Source: Promicromonospora sp049532985 (lineage in GTDB: Bacteria > Actinomycetota > Actinomycetes > Actinomycetales > Cellulomonadaceae). From it: 64,000 bases of DNA. Location: contig NZ_CP186693.1 in assembly GCF_049532985.1 (NCBI RefSeq), positions 4,898,001-4,962,000 on the forward strand, written 5' to 3'. The stretch's first letter is position 1. The number at the start of each line of letters is the position of its first letter. The notes below the pieces were generated by a model. It did no database searches. It was not told the DNA's origin and worked only from the letters and a program-made list of their open reading frames with translations. Shown here one piece after another: positions 34,489 through 43,747 of the stretch. The translations under genes and the position numbers were made by a program.

Positions 34489-35796
34489 TCAGCGCCCGAC
34501 GGCGTCCGCCGGGCCCGCCAGGTCCTGGGCGTCGTCGCCGGGTGCCACCGACTCGGTGACCGGTGCGGCCACGCCGAGCGTCACCCCCTGCTGCGCCATG
34601 AACGGCTCCGGGTCCACCGCCTGCCCGTTCATCCGCACCTCGTAGTGCAGGTGGCAGCCCGACGACGTCCCCGCGCCCGCCGGGTCGATGCGCGAGTCGC
34701 CTCCCATCGACGCGATCTGCTGCCCCGCCCGCACCGTGTCGCCGACCCGCACCAGGTTGGTGCCGGTGAGCAGGTGCCCGTACGTCGAGTCGAGACCCAT
34801 CCCGTGCTCGATGCGGATCGTGTTGCCCGTGCCCCAGCCGGTCGCCCCGGAGATCACCACCCGCCCCGCGGCTGCCGCGTACACCTGCGTGCCGCACGAC
34901 GCCGCGATGTCCTGGCCCAGGTGGTAGGTCGAGGCCCCCGCGATCCCGGTGTTGCGCGGCCCGAAACCGGACGCCTTCGTCCCGACGGCGGGGTTCGCCC
35001 AGCCGCCCGCGCCGACCGCCGCCTGACCGATCGACCCGCTCATGCAGGGTGCACCGGCCGCGGCGCCCTGGATGGATCGGGACAGCGCCGCGAGGTCCTG
35101 CTCGTCCGCGCCGCTGACGAGCTGCATGACCTGCAGCGCCTGGTCCCAGTACTTCTGGTAGTGGTACGGGTCGGCGTTGCGCTGCGCCTTGTGGGCGGCG
35201 ATGGTCGGCTCCATCGTCTCCCAGCCCGTGACGGCGAGCAGCCGGTCGTAGTACCGGCCCGAGGACTGCACGGGATCGAGCCGCTCCTCGACCGTGCCGT
35301 ACCACTTCTGCTCCTGGAACATGCCGATCGAGGACGTCAGCGTGCCGTCCGGGTTGCGCACGCCGAAGCGGTCGTCGCCGTAGGTCAGGTTGCGCAGGCC
35401 CGACTCGCCGAGCGCGGTCATCACCGCGATCGCCTGGGCCCGTCCCGGCACCCCGCGCTCCTGACCCACCTGGAGGATCACCGACGCGTTCTGGAGCTGC
35501 TCGGCGGTGAACCCACCGGCCGCCGTGGCCTGGCCGCCGGCCGGCACCACCGACGCCGACATGCTGCAGCCGTCCTGCGACTGGCTCTCGCTCACGGCTC
35601 CGCCGACCAGCACGACCATCGCGACGACCGCCGCGGGCACCGCCAGGACGGCCGCCATCAGCACGACCAGGACGATGACGGCCCGCCGTGTCGCATCGTC
35701 CTTCTTCCGACCCGGGCCGGAGCCAGGACGGGCCCTGGACCGGACCGCCGTCCGGGCGACCCGGGTCGCCAGCCCGACGGCGTCCCGCCCGCTCAC
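34489..35796 (-). CDS. Lytic transglycosylase-like plus M23 peptidase wall hydrolase of the T4SS-like operon
   Basis: This is a 435-residue membrane-anchored enzyme. After a basic N-terminus and one membrane helix (AVIVLVVLMAAVLAVPAAVVAMVVLV) comes a lysozyme-like domain (about residues 95-225, ALGESGLRNL, SIGMFQEQ) of the kind used as VirB1-type hydrolases. An M23 peptidase domain follows (about 270-395) with its zinc ligands in YHLGQDIA and HLHYEV. It should cut glycan strands or peptide cross-links so the secretion complex can cross the wall. Last gene of the operon; its GTG overlaps the preceding stop by four bases (GTGA). Confidence 0.87.
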   Translation of the reverse strand: MSGRDAVGLATRVARTAVRSRARPGSGPGRKKDDATRRAVIVLVVLMAAVLAVPAAVVAMVVLVGGAVSESQSQDGCSMSASVVPAGGQATAAGGFTAEQLQNASVILQVGQERGVPGRAQAIAVMTALGESGLRNLTYGDDRFGVRNPDGTLTSSIGMFQEQKWYGTVEERLDPVQSSGRYYDRLLAVTGWETMEPTIAAHKAQRNADPYHYQKYWDQALQVMQLVSGADEQDLAALSRSIQGAAAGAPCMSGSIGQAAVGAGGWANPAVGTKASGFGPRNTGIAGASTYHLGQDIAASCGTQVYAAAAGRVVISGATGWGTGNTIRIEHGMGLDSTYGHLLTGTNLVRVGDTVRAGQQIASMGGDSRIDPAGAGTSSGCHLHYEVRMNGQAVDPEPFMAQQGVTLGVAAPVTESVAPGDDAQDLAGPADAVGR

Positions 35797-36437
35797 GACC
35801 CCTCCGGCGGCCTGATCTGCTCGGCCAGCCAGGGGGCCGCGCCGTCGGCCCGGGTCAGGAGGACCGTGTAGGGGCCGATGTCGGTGGGCACGGCCACCTC
35901 GGCCAGCAGCGTGGAGGTCTCGTCCGTGACCTCCGGGTCACCGGTCACCTGGGTGACCGGCACCAGCCGCGGGTCGACGTCCTGGTAGACCGGTCTGGCC
36001 TGCGGCGTGAGCAGCGGTTCGAGGCCGTCCCACCACGCGGCCGCCGTCTGGTCGGTGGCGGCGAACGCCGTCATGGTCGCGCGCGCGGCGTCCAGGGCCG
36101 CCGTCCGGACCGTGTCGTCCCAGGTCGCCTCGACCGGTTCGCTCGGTGCGGACTCGTCGAACTCCGGCTCCGCCGTCACCTCGAGGGCAGGATCCCCGGC
36201 GGCAGGCTGGTCGTCGACCGGCTCGTCGACCGGACCGGTCGCCGGGACATCCGCCTGGTCGCCGCCCGCGACGTCGTCGGACGTTCCCTCCGGGTTGCCG
36301 AAGTCGTCCTGGTCCCGCGGCGTGACCACGCCGGCCTGCGCGCCCGGGTCGGCCGGGCCGCCCTCGCGCGGCCAGCCGACCCACGTCCCGATCGCGAGGA
36401 CGACCACGACGACCACCGTGACGACTGCACGTCTCAT
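35793..36437 (-). CDS. Single-pass exported protein of the T4SS-like operon
   Basis: The 214-residue protein starts with an Arg-flanked hydrophobic helix (AVVTVVVVVVLAIGTWVGW). An acidic linker rich in Pro, Asp and Glu follows (about residues 25-110), then a folded domain of roughly 100 residues outside the membrane. It resembles no family I can name with confidence; the TMTAFAATDQTAAAWWDGLEPLLTPQA stretch recalls NTF2-like/VirB8-type domains that stabilise such machines. Starts and stops overlap with both neighbours (ATGA and GTGA), so it is tightly coupled within the operon. Confidence 0.75.
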   Translation of the reverse strand: MRRAVVTVVVVVVLAIGTWVGWPREGGPADPGAQAGVVTPRDQDDFGNPEGTSDDVAGGDQADVPATGPVDEPVDDQPAAGDPALEVTAEPEFDESAPSEPVEATWDDTVRTAALDAARATMTAFAATDQTAAAWWDGLEPLLTPQARPVYQDVDPRLVPVTQVTGDPEVTDETSTLLAEVAVPTDIGPYTVLLTRADGAAPWLAEQIRPPEGS

Positions 36438-38410
36438 GAGCGGCCCAGCCCTCGCATCTGCCGGCGGCCCGGGTTGTGCACGATCGCCGACGGCTGCGGA
36501 CCGGCCTGCGGCGTACCGCCCTGGCGCGCGGCGTCGAGCGACGCGGCCAGCCGCGCCGCGCTCTGCGACCGTTCCCCGCGCCGGCCCAGCCCCCGCACCG
36601 CGGCGAGCACCTGCTTGGCCTGACCGGTCCTGCGCACGACGGTCAGCGCCTTGGAGGCGCCGGCCGCAGCCGCGGACGTGCCGCCGCTCGCCACCATCGC
36701 GCCCGCCTGGAGCGCGATCGAGGTGCCGGCCCGGCCCGCGCTGCTCAGCCGGTCGGTCAGACGCTCACCGGCGGTGGGCGGCAGGTGCGGCGCCGGTTCG
36801 TTCGACGGCTTCTCGCCCGCGTTGGCACCGTCGGCGGGCTGGTCGCCACCCGGCTGCCCGCCGGCGGTCGAACCGACCTGGACCGTACGGGCCGCGGTGG
36901 TCCAGGCGTTGCCGCCGCCCGGGGCACCGTCCGCTCCGGGGCCGCCGGCGCCGTCGACCGGGATGGGCTGCGTGCGGCCGTCGCCCGCCGCACCGGCCTG
37001 GCCGGCGGCGGCCACCGCACCCCCGGCGACGGCGCCGCCGGCGACCGAGCCGGCGGGCGGCGTACCGTCGATGACCGCCGGGCCCGAGTCCACCTTGTCG
37101 GTGTCCACGACGCTCTCCTGCGGCTTGACGGGTGCTGGGCCGAGCCCCACGCCGGCCCACTCCTTGGCCTTGGTGTAGCGCTCGCGCCACTTCGCGCTGC
37201 CGTCCCACGGCATCGCCGCGGGCTCGCCCACCTGGGAGGGCACGCCGGCGGCCGCGAGCCGGTCGGCCAGGCCCCGCAGGGCCTGCCGCACGCTGGCGCC
37301 CATGAGCACGTAGAAGACGGCGCCCGCGAGCACCAGCGTGTTGAACAGGTACAGCCGCACGAGGAACGGCAGGCCGCTGGTGGCGTCGTAGAAGCCGAGC
37401 AGGATCTTCATCCACGCGACCAGGAACATCGTGGCCATCGCGACGAGGATGCAGCCGAAGAGCACGCTCGCGAACGTGCGGAAGAGCTGGGCCCGCGTGC
37501 CGCTGGAGATGACGCCGACCGGGAGCTGCCAGAGCAGCTTGATCGCCGACCAGCCGAGCAGCACCACCGCGAAGATGGTGCCGCCGACGATCACCACGGA
37601 CAGCAGTAGGAACACGAACCCCGTGGTGAGCAGGCTGAGCGTCGAGACGACGGTGCCGGCGTCGACCGTGGAGGCCGCCTCCTTGTAGGCCGCGTCGCAG
37701 CCCCCGATCGCGTCGACGGCGTTCTCCCGGCCGACGCTCTCGGTGTAGGTGTCCGCGCAGCCCGTGCCGTCGATGACGCTGCCGTAGTTGATGATCTGGT
37801 GGGGTACCCGCAGCAGGGTGTCCACGAGCTGCCCCTTGAGGCCGTCGCGGATCACCGTCGAGTCCTGCTGGAACGAGGCTCCGTCGGTCGCGAATCCGGT
37901 GGCGATGTCCATGCCCGCGTCGCGCGACTGCATGATGACGCCCTGCTCGCCGCCGATGGTCGCCATCGGGTTGGCGAGGAACGTCGTGGCGAGGGCGGCG
38001 ATGAGGCAACCGATCAGCAGCTCCATGAAGCCGCCCGCGTACCGCCCCTTCAGCAGCCAGAACCCCACGACGAACGCCAGGATGATGAGCATCAGGTTGA
38101 GCAGGCCGATCTGGGCGATCATGCCCTGCACGATGATGCTCAGCCCGGCCAGCGGCGCCAGGATGTAGCCCAGCCAGTCCATGCCGAGCACCCAGTCGAG
38201 CACCCAGATCTGCACCGCGACCATGTCCCGGTACCAGACCCAGAACATGCCCGCGAGGGTCGAGAAGATCTCGGAGTCGACGTTCAGCGGGTTCCACGGT
38301 GAGCCCGTGTCCCACTGGAGCATGAACCGGTCCACGGCCACGCCCTGCGTGTCCTCCAGGTTCAGCCCGCCCTGCGGGTCGGCGGCCTGGAGGGGCGCCA
38401 GCCCGATCAT
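36434..38410 (-). CDS. VirB6/TrbL-like polytopic membrane protein
   Basis: The 658-residue protein has an N-terminal extracytoplasmic segment and then at least seven hydrophobic helices between residues about 60 and 400 (for example AQIGLLNLMLIILAFVVGFW and VFLLLSVVIVGGTIFAVVLLGW). A 230-residue cytoplasmic tail rich in Gly, Ala and Pro follows. This layout matches the VirB6/TrbL inner-membrane channel components of conjugative and related type IV systems. The ATG at 38410 overlaps the stop of the VirB4-like gene; the much longer open frame upstream is not coding. Placement right after the ATPase gene supports the assignment. Confidence 0.82.
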   Translation of the reverse strand: MIGLAPLQAADPQGGLNLEDTQGVAVDRFMLQWDTGSPWNPLNVDSEIFSTLAGMFWVWYRDMVAVQIWVLDWVLGMDWLGYILAPLAGLSIIVQGMIAQIGLLNLMLIILAFVVGFWLLKGRYAGGFMELLIGCLIAALATTFLANPMATIGGEQGVIMQSRDAGMDIATGFATDGASFQQDSTVIRDGLKGQLVDTLLRVPHQIINYGSVIDGTGCADTYTESVGRENAVDAIGGCDAAYKEAASTVDAGTVVSTLSLLTTGFVFLLLSVVIVGGTIFAVVLLGWSAIKLLWQLPVGVISSGTRAQLFRTFASVLFGCILVAMATMFLVAWMKILLGFYDATSGLPFLVRLYLFNTLVLAGAVFYVLMGASVRQALRGLADRLAAAGVPSQVGEPAAMPWDGSAKWRERYTKAKEWAGVGLGPAPVKPQESVVDTDKVDSGPAVIDGTPPAGSVAGGAVAGGAVAAAGQAGAAGDGRTQPIPVDGAGGPGADGAPGGGNAWTTAARTVQVGSTAGGQPGGDQPADGANAGEKPSNEPAPHLPPTAGERLTDRLSSAGRAGTSIALQAGAMVASGGTSAAAAGASKALTVVRRTGQAKQVLAAVRGLGRRGERSQSAARLAASLDAARQGGTPQAGPQPSAIVHNPGRRQMRGLGRS

Positions 38411-40935
38411 GCCCCGATCACCGCGCCCGTCGAGCTCGTCGGCGTGGTCTTGACGGTCTCGGCGCGCTTCTCGACCAGGGGCGCCATGACCTTCGCCCGG
38501 CCGTACCGGGCCTGGAAGTCCCGGATCAGGCACTCGCCGCGCCGCTCCTCGGGCACACCGGAGGCGTCGACCACGGGCGCCGTGCCCTCGGTGACCAGCT
38601 TGACCAGCCCGTCGTCGACCGGTGCGTCGACGGGCAGGCCGTGCAGCCAGCGCAGGCCGCGGCGGGCGAGGTTCGCGTCGCGGTGGCGCAGCAGCACGCG
38701 GAACGGGATGAGCCCGCGCACCACCTCGTTGCCGAAGTCCTCCTCGGCGTCGTGGCTGCCCAGCAGCAGCGCGGCCTTGTGCTTGCGGCCGTCGCGGATG
38801 AACGTGCCGATCTCCTCGGCCGCCTCGGGCGACGACATCGTCTTGGACGCCTCGTCGGCGGCGAAGATGTCGAGCCGGGAACGGTCCGCGAAGCAGCGGT
38901 AGCGCGCCAGGGCCGCGATGAGCGCGAACGTGGCGCGGCCGAACACCTTCTCGGCCTTGAGCTCGGCGAACAGGTGCCCGTGCTCCATGTCGGCCTTCGA
39001 GGGGAGCTGCATCTTGTGCGTGTGCAGCACGATCGCCGGCGAGCTCAGGTCGAGCGGCGGCAAGGAGTCGTCGAAGAGGGCGCGGCCGAAGTCCAGCTCG
39101 GAGAAGATCCGCATCTCGTCGGCGAGCATCCGGGCGCCCGGGAACTCGCAGTCCTGCTCCAGGTGGCGGGCGAGCGAGCCGAGCGACGTGATCTGGTGCC
39201 GCCACATGTACTCGGTCTGGAGCACCTTGGACAGCAGCACGTTCTGCTCGGACTTGGTCTGCACCGACAGCAGCACCGTGAGGAAGGCCCGCGCGACCCG
39301 CGGGGCCTGGGCGGGCGGCAGGATCCGCAGCGGGTCCATGGACACCGTCGCGTCCTCCGAGATCTCCACGACCTGCGAGCCGGGGATCTCGGAGACGGCG
39401 ATGCCCCACTCGCCCATCTCCGTGTGGTCCACGGCCATGAGCGTGGCGCCCATGTCGACGTTGTCCATGGCCACGGTCTTCATGCTCACCGACTTGCCGG
39501 AGCCCAGCTCGCCGACGAAGCCCATGGCGAGCGCGACGTCCAGCTTGTCGGTGGCACCGGCCAGGTTCACGAACACCGGGTTGGGCCGGGCGGCGCCGTT
39601 CGAGATCTCCAGCGCGAACAGCGAGCCGGAGGTGTCGCCGAGCTCGGTGGTCGCGAACGGCACCGCCGCGGAGAACGCGCGGGCCGTGGTGATCTGCGAG
39701 TACTCGCGCACGGCGCGCGGCGTCGGCATGCCGGGCAGCGTGGCCTCGAAGAGGGTGGGCTGGATCGTGGGGTCGGTCCGCAGCGCGAACTGCATCGCGG
39801 CGAAGTACTTGGTCAGGTCGCGGGCGTCGTCCAGCGCCTGCTCGGGGGTGTGGCCCGAGACCGTGAACATCGTGGTGGCGTCGACCTCCACCTCGAGCTC
39901 GTCGGCGTCCATCACGGCCTGGTACTCGCCCAGGGCGCGCGCCGTCGTGTCCAGGGACGAGCCGGCGCGCTCCTCCTCGGAACGCTGGTCGAACTGGTCG
40001 TTCAGCGTGCGCACGGCCCGGCGGTTCCGGTTGGTCACCTCGTCGCGCGAGCGCACCGTCATGCGGATGGCCCAGTCGCAGGGCACGCCCGACTCGTCGA
40101 CCCGCCCGATCCACTCGCACCCCGGGTACACGATCCCGCCCGACGGCGTGTCGCTCACCACGAGCGTCGTCTGGTAGGAGGCGAGCTCCGGGTTGGTGGG
40201 GTCGAGCACCTTGACGTAGGGCCGCCGGAGGATCTGCAGGGGACCGAGCCGCTTCTCGGAGTCGGTCTGCCCCGCCGGGTCCACGAGCGCCGACGGCAGC
40301 ACCGACGGTCCCGACAGGTGCATCTCGGCGTCCAGCGAACCGTCCACGGGCACCGCGGTGTCGATCCCCAGGCCGCGCTGCATCGCGTGCCCGAACATCC
40401 ACGCCATCTCGGCCACCGTCGCCGGCCGCGGGTCGAACGCCCCGGGCATCTCCTTGCGCAGCGCCTCAGCCTGCGCGGCGCGTTCGCCGACCGCGTGCCG
40501 GCCCGGCACGGAGCGCGGCATCATCAGCGTGTCCTGGAGGGTGGTCCAGCTCGCGCGGAGCGGTTCCAGGAAGGCCTTGGCGCCCGGGTTGGCCAGCGGG
40601 GCGGCGATCCAGTGCACGCGCCGGCCGATCGGGATCTGCTCCAGGAAGTCGAGGGTGGCCTCGCACTCCGCGGCCCATGCCTCGCGCTCGGTCAGGTCGA
40701 CGCCCTCGATCATGGACAGCACCACGGACGCCGGGTCCGTCGCCGCCGTCAGACCCAGGTGCAGCGACTCGCCCCGCAGCGCTCGGTACAGCGCGGTGTG
40801 GTGCCGCCGGGCGGCGTGCTTCTTGTCGTCCGGCTGGAACGCGTAGGGCACGGGGGACACGCGCCAGACCGCCCACACGGTCCCGGTGCGGGTCCACATG
40901 AGGCCGTCGGTCAGGGCCGAGATGTGGCTCAGCAT
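38407..40935 (-). CDS. VirB4/TraC-like secretion ATPase
   Basis: This 842-residue hexameric ATPase would power assembly and transport. It has a Walker A (GFVGELGSGKSVSMK, about residue 478) and a Walker B (LDIFAADEASKTM). Other VirB4-type elements are an N-terminal domain of about 400 residues and the GTFIRDGRKHKAALLLGSHDAEEDF segment. Length agrees with VirB4 homologues in actinobacterial and Gram-positive conjugative elements (SCO6880/TcpF-like contexts). It follows the PrgI-like gene by 6 bases and overlaps the VirB6-like gene by four. Confidence 0.9.
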   Translation of the reverse strand: MLSHISALTDGLMWTRTGTVWAVWRVSPVPYAFQPDDKKHAARRHHTALYRALRGESLHLGLTAATDPASVVLSMIEGVDLTEREAWAAECEATLDFLEQIPIGRRVHWIAAPLANPGAKAFLEPLRASWTTLQDTLMMPRSVPGRHAVGERAAQAEALRKEMPGAFDPRPATVAEMAWMFGHAMQRGLGIDTAVPVDGSLDAEMHLSGPSVLPSALVDPAGQTDSEKRLGPLQILRRPYVKVLDPTNPELASYQTTLVVSDTPSGGIVYPGCEWIGRVDESGVPCDWAIRMTVRSRDEVTNRNRRAVRTLNDQFDQRSEEERAGSSLDTTARALGEYQAVMDADELEVEVDATTMFTVSGHTPEQALDDARDLTKYFAAMQFALRTDPTIQPTLFEATLPGMPTPRAVREYSQITTARAFSAAVPFATTELGDTSGSLFALEISNGAARPNPVFVNLAGATDKLDVALAMGFVGELGSGKSVSMKTVAMDNVDMGATLMAVDHTEMGEWGIAVSEIPGSQVVEISEDATVSMDPLRILPPAQAPRVARAFLTVLLSVQTKSEQNVLLSKVLQTEYMWRHQITSLGSLARHLEQDCEFPGARMLADEMRIFSELDFGRALFDDSLPPLDLSSPAIVLHTHKMQLPSKADMEHGHLFAELKAEKVFGRATFALIAALARYRCFADRSRLDIFAADEASKTMSSPEAAEEIGTFIRDGRKHKAALLLGSHDAEEDFGNEVVRGLIPFRVLLRHRDANLARRGLRWLHGLPVDAPVDDGLVKLVTEGTAPVVDASGVPEERRGECLIRDFQARYGRAKVMAPLVEKRAETVKTTPTSSTGAVIGA

Positions 40936-40941
40936 GGGGGC

Positions 40942-41682
40942 TCAGTCCTCTCGCGGGGTCGGCTGGTCGGTGCTGTCAGGGGTACGCGGCGTGCCGGAGA
41001 GCAGCTCGCCGACGCCGGTGAGATCGGACCTCCTGCGGTCGGCCGCTGCCGCGGCGGCCGCTGCGGCCCAGTCCGCCGGTGAACGCTTGCTCGGTTGCCG
41101 GGCGGGCTGCGGGTCGGGTTGCGGGTCCAGCCGGCGCCCCTCGACGGTCGCGTCCGCGGGACCACGAGCCGTCAGCTCGGGGAGCAGCTCCGTCGGCACG
41201 GGGCGGACGACGGCGGGGTGCGTCCCGGCGTCGGGCACCGCCGGCCGAGCATGTGCGGTGCCGCCCAGTGCCTCGGCGTACCGCGCCGGGCCGAGCGCGG
41301 ACCCGGGCACGACGACCATGACCCGGTGGGTCATCAGCCGTGGCTTGGGCAGCGCCACCTGCCCGCCGACCAGGCGCCCGGGGCTCGACGTCAGGTTCAT
41401 CGCGTCCATGACGAACGCGACCGGGTTGCGACCCGAGCTCGGCAGCTTCCCGGTGGCCCACACGGTGCCCACCACCAGGCCCACCGCGACCACGATGTTC
41501 ATGAAGCCGCCCAGCCGGGCCCACAGCGGAGCGGTCTGCCACAGCGCGAACGCCACCACGGCGCCCGCTCCCACCTGGGTGATGGTGTACGGCCCGCCCC
41601 AGATGCGCCCGCCGCTGGGCAGCTTTCCCACGAGCATGGGAATGCGGCGGGCCTTCGTGTAGAACTTCGCGGTCTCGGTCAC
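40942..41682 (-). CDS. PrgI/VirB3-like membrane protein
   Basis: The 246-residue protein opens with FYTKARRIPMLVGKLPSGGRIWGGPYT, then two adjacent hydrophobic helices (about residues 33-75), a conserved-looking loop, and a Pro/Ala/Arg-rich cytoplasmic tail of about 110 residues. Two helices directly upstream of a VirB4 gene is the position and form of PrgI/VirB3 proteins, which dock the ATPase to the membrane. The GTG at 41682 has GAGGAGG upstream. The tail is longer than usual for VirB3. Confidence 0.72.
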   Translation of the reverse strand: MTETAKFYTKARRIPMLVGKLPSGGRIWGGPYTITQVGAGAVVAFALWQTAPLWARLGGFMNIVVAVGLVVGTVWATGKLPSSGRNPVAFVMDAMNLTSSPGRLVGGQVALPKPRLMTHRVMVVVPGSALGPARYAEALGGTAHARPAVPDAGTHPAVVRPVPTELLPELTARGPADATVEGRRLDPQPDPQPARQPSKRSPADWAAAAAAAAADRRRSDLTGVGELLSGTPRTPDSTDQPTPRED

Positions 41683-41795
41683 CGGACACCCTCCTCACCA
41701 CGCGCCGGGCGCGCGAGAGCGCCCGGCCGAACCCTGTGCCTTGCCCCCAGCGCCATGCCCATGTGTCTGACCCGTGTCCTGCTGCGTCCCGCGGG

Positions 41796-42080
41796 TCAGA
41801 GAACCGTCTGCGTGTTCACGATCGCCGGAGCGGAGTCGAACTCGTCCCGGGCCAGCTCCGAGGTGACGTTGATGCCACCGTTCACGAGCCACAGGACGAT
41901 GCCGCCCACGATCGCGGACATCAGGATCGCCGCGATCGACATCTTGGTCTTCACGGCCGTGATGACGACCATGAGGATGACGACCACGAAGGTCACCGAC
42001 TCGATGGCACTCTTCACCTCCTCGGACTTGACGGTGATGAGGTCGAGGAAGCCGTCGGCCATAACGATCTCGTTGATCAT
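41796..42080 (-). CDS. Small two-helix membrane protein (VirB2/TrbC-like candidate)
   Basis: The 94-residue protein has two hydrophobic helices (SVTFVVVILMVVITAV and SIAAILMSAIVGGIVLWLV) separated by a short basic loop KTKM, and a short hydrophilic end. Size, layout and its place ahead of the VirB3/VirB4-like genes fit the pilin-like VirB2/TrbC subunits. No clear signal peptide is present, so the assignment is tentative. GGAGAG lies upstream of the ATG. A gap of 113 bases separates it from the next gene. Confidence 0.65.
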   Translation of the reverse strand: MINEIVMADGFLDLITVKSEEVKSAIESVTFVVVILMVVITAVKTKMSIAAILMSAIVGGIVLWLVNGGINVTSELARDEFDSAPAIVNTQTVL

Positions 42081-42094
42081 GGTTCTCTCCTTCG

Positions 42095-43234
42095 CTACTC
42101 CCCGGCGGTGCCGGAGCCGTTCGTGCCGGATGGCGTCGTGTCGATACGGACGGCCGGCTCAACGCCGGCAACCTCCCAGCGCCCGTCGCGGGCGACGAGC
42201 GTGAGGACGTACTGGGAGGTGGTCTTCTGGCCGTCGAGCCGGGTGAGCTCGACGGTGGTCAGGGCGTGCGTGCCGTCGCCGTCGGCCGGGTCGTCGGTGA
42301 TCTCGTGCGATCCCTTGATGCCCGTGACGGTCGCGGCCGCGTACGGCGCGGGGGTGATCGCCGGGATGGTGGTGCCCGGCTGGAGGTAGCGCGTGATCTC
42401 GCCCTCGCCCGCGACCATGGCCGCGAGGAACCCGGCAGCGGACTGGCCGGCCGCCGACGTCGGGGAGATGGTCTCGGGGTAGTCCAGGTCCGGCGGCTCG
42501 GCGGCCGCGGGGCCGGGCACGGGCGCGGGCAGCGCCAGGGCGGCCACGGCCAGGTCGGGACCCGAGTACCTGGTGTCGGTGCGCTCGACGAGCACGGGCA
42601 CCTGGAAGTAGCGGCGCACCCAGACGAGTGCGACCTCGGCTCCCTCACCCTCGGGCTGCCCTGCGGGCGGGGGCGTCGAACCGGGAGCCGGCTCGGCGAC
42701 GTCCACGCCGACCGTCACCGACCACACGTCGTCCTCGGCCGCCTCGCTCTGCGCGATGGACGAGTCGCGGATGGTCAGGCCCTCCTGGGGGAGAGTGCCG
42801 ACCGGGGCGCTGGTCAGGGAGGCGAGGAGCTGCTGGTCGTCGCTGTCCGCCCGCAGCCAGGTCTCCACCAGCTCGACGGCCCGCTCGTTCGCCGCGGCCT
42901 GGGCCGCGGTGTCCGCCGGTCCGGCGCTCGCGGCGACCGGGGCAGGCTCGGGGCGCAGCAGCGTCCAGGCCAGGGCGGCGGGCCCGGCCAGCAGCGCGAG
43001 GGCCAGCAGGGCGCCCCACGCCTTGGTCACGAGAGCGGGCCCGTTGGACCACTCGACCACCTGCGGGGGAGCGTCCCCGCCGTCCGCACCGTTGCCCGAC
43101 GACGAGGGGGGCGTCGCGGGCCGGGCGGGGCCGCCGGCGCGCGGAGCGCCGACGCCGGTGCCGTCCGCCGGGGCGGGCAGCTCTGCCGGTGCGGCGGCCT
43201 TCTTGCCGCGCCGGCGGACGAGGAGCGAGCTCAT
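42095..43234 (-). CDS. VirB8/TcpC-like T4SS membrane protein
   Basis: The 379-residue protein has a basic, Pro-rich cytoplasmic N-terminus (about 85 residues), one membrane helix (AWGALLALALLAGPAALAWTLL) and two successive extracytoplasmic domains of the NTF2-like type. TcpC of clostridial and Tn916-type conjugation systems has this organisation, with a C-terminal VirB8-like fold. The matching C-terminal elements are TVELTRLDGQKTTSQYVLTL and GRWEVAGVEP. The ATG at 43234 overlaps the preceding stop by four bases. Confidence 0.82.
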   Translation of the reverse strand: MSSLLVRRRGKKAAAPAELPAPADGTGVGAPRAGGPARPATPPSSSGNGADGGDAPPQVVEWSNGPALVTKAWGALLALALLAGPAALAWTLLRPEPAPVAASAGPADTAAQAAANERAVELVETWLRADSDDQQLLASLTSAPVGTLPQEGLTIRDSSIAQSEAAEDDVWSVTVGVDVAEPAPGSTPPPAGQPEGEGAEVALVWVRRYFQVPVLVERTDTRYSGPDLAVAALALPAPVPGPAAAEPPDLDYPETISPTSAAGQSAAGFLAAMVAGEGEITRYLQPGTTIPAITPAPYAAATVTGIKGSHEITDDPADGDGTHALTTVELTRLDGQKTTSQYVLTLVARDGRWEVAGVEPAVRIDTTPSGTNGSGTAGE

Positions 43235-43557
43235 CGGGTCCGCACCTCGTTCTGCAGGTCCGCCTGGATGCGCGCACGGGCCTCGCGCGCGCTGCGCACG
43301 CGGGGGCTGTCGAGCGCCTCGGTGAGGCGGGTCGTCGTGTCCTCGTCGCCGAGCGGGTCCGCGGTGAGGGTGGCGACGATGTCGGCCACCAGGGGGGCCA
43401 GCTCGCCGCGTGCCGCGTGCACCTCCGCCGTGTCCCGGAGCAGCGACCACGTGTGGTCGAAGTCCGGGGTGGGATCCGCACTGCGGACGCCCGCGCCGCC
43501 GAGGTCGGTGCTGCCGAGTCCGGCGCCGGGCGCCTGGTCGAGCTCGTCCTTGCTCAT
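43231..43557 (-). CDS. Small soluble protein leading the T4SS-like operon
   Basis: The 108-residue protein has no membrane segment or signal peptide and matches no family I recognise. It has an acidic N-terminal third and a helical, charged remainder (TWSLLRDTAEVHAARGEL, REARARIQADLQNEV). The ATG at 43557 is preceded by GGGAGAGG. As the first gene of the operon, directly divergent from a sigma-like gene (190 bases apart), it could be a regulator or cytoplasmic adaptor, but nothing in the sequence proves this. Confidence 0.7.
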   Translation of the reverse strand: MSKDELDQAPGAGLGSTDLGGAGVRSADPTPDFDHTWSLLRDTAEVHAARGELAPLVADIVATLTADPLGDEDTTTRLTEALDSPRVRSAREARARIQADLQNEVRTR

Positions 43558-43747
43558 CTCGCCTCTCCCGTTTCTCCGTCTCCTGTGTCTGCCGATCACA
43601 AATGGCAGGTGACGAGTTCGTGTGACATCGGTGATGTCCGGGTTTTCAACGGGTGTGACGCAGGTCACATGCCCACGGGAGCCGCGGGCAACAGTGGCGG
43701 GCAACACCTCCCGACTGGACTCGGGCTGACCGGAGGGGGGAACCGCC

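Noticed and set aside
38411..40402. Long upstream extension of the VirB6-like frame to 1322 codons
   Set aside because: It runs inside the VirB4-like gene in another frame; the ATG at 38410 with ATGA overlap is the sensible start.
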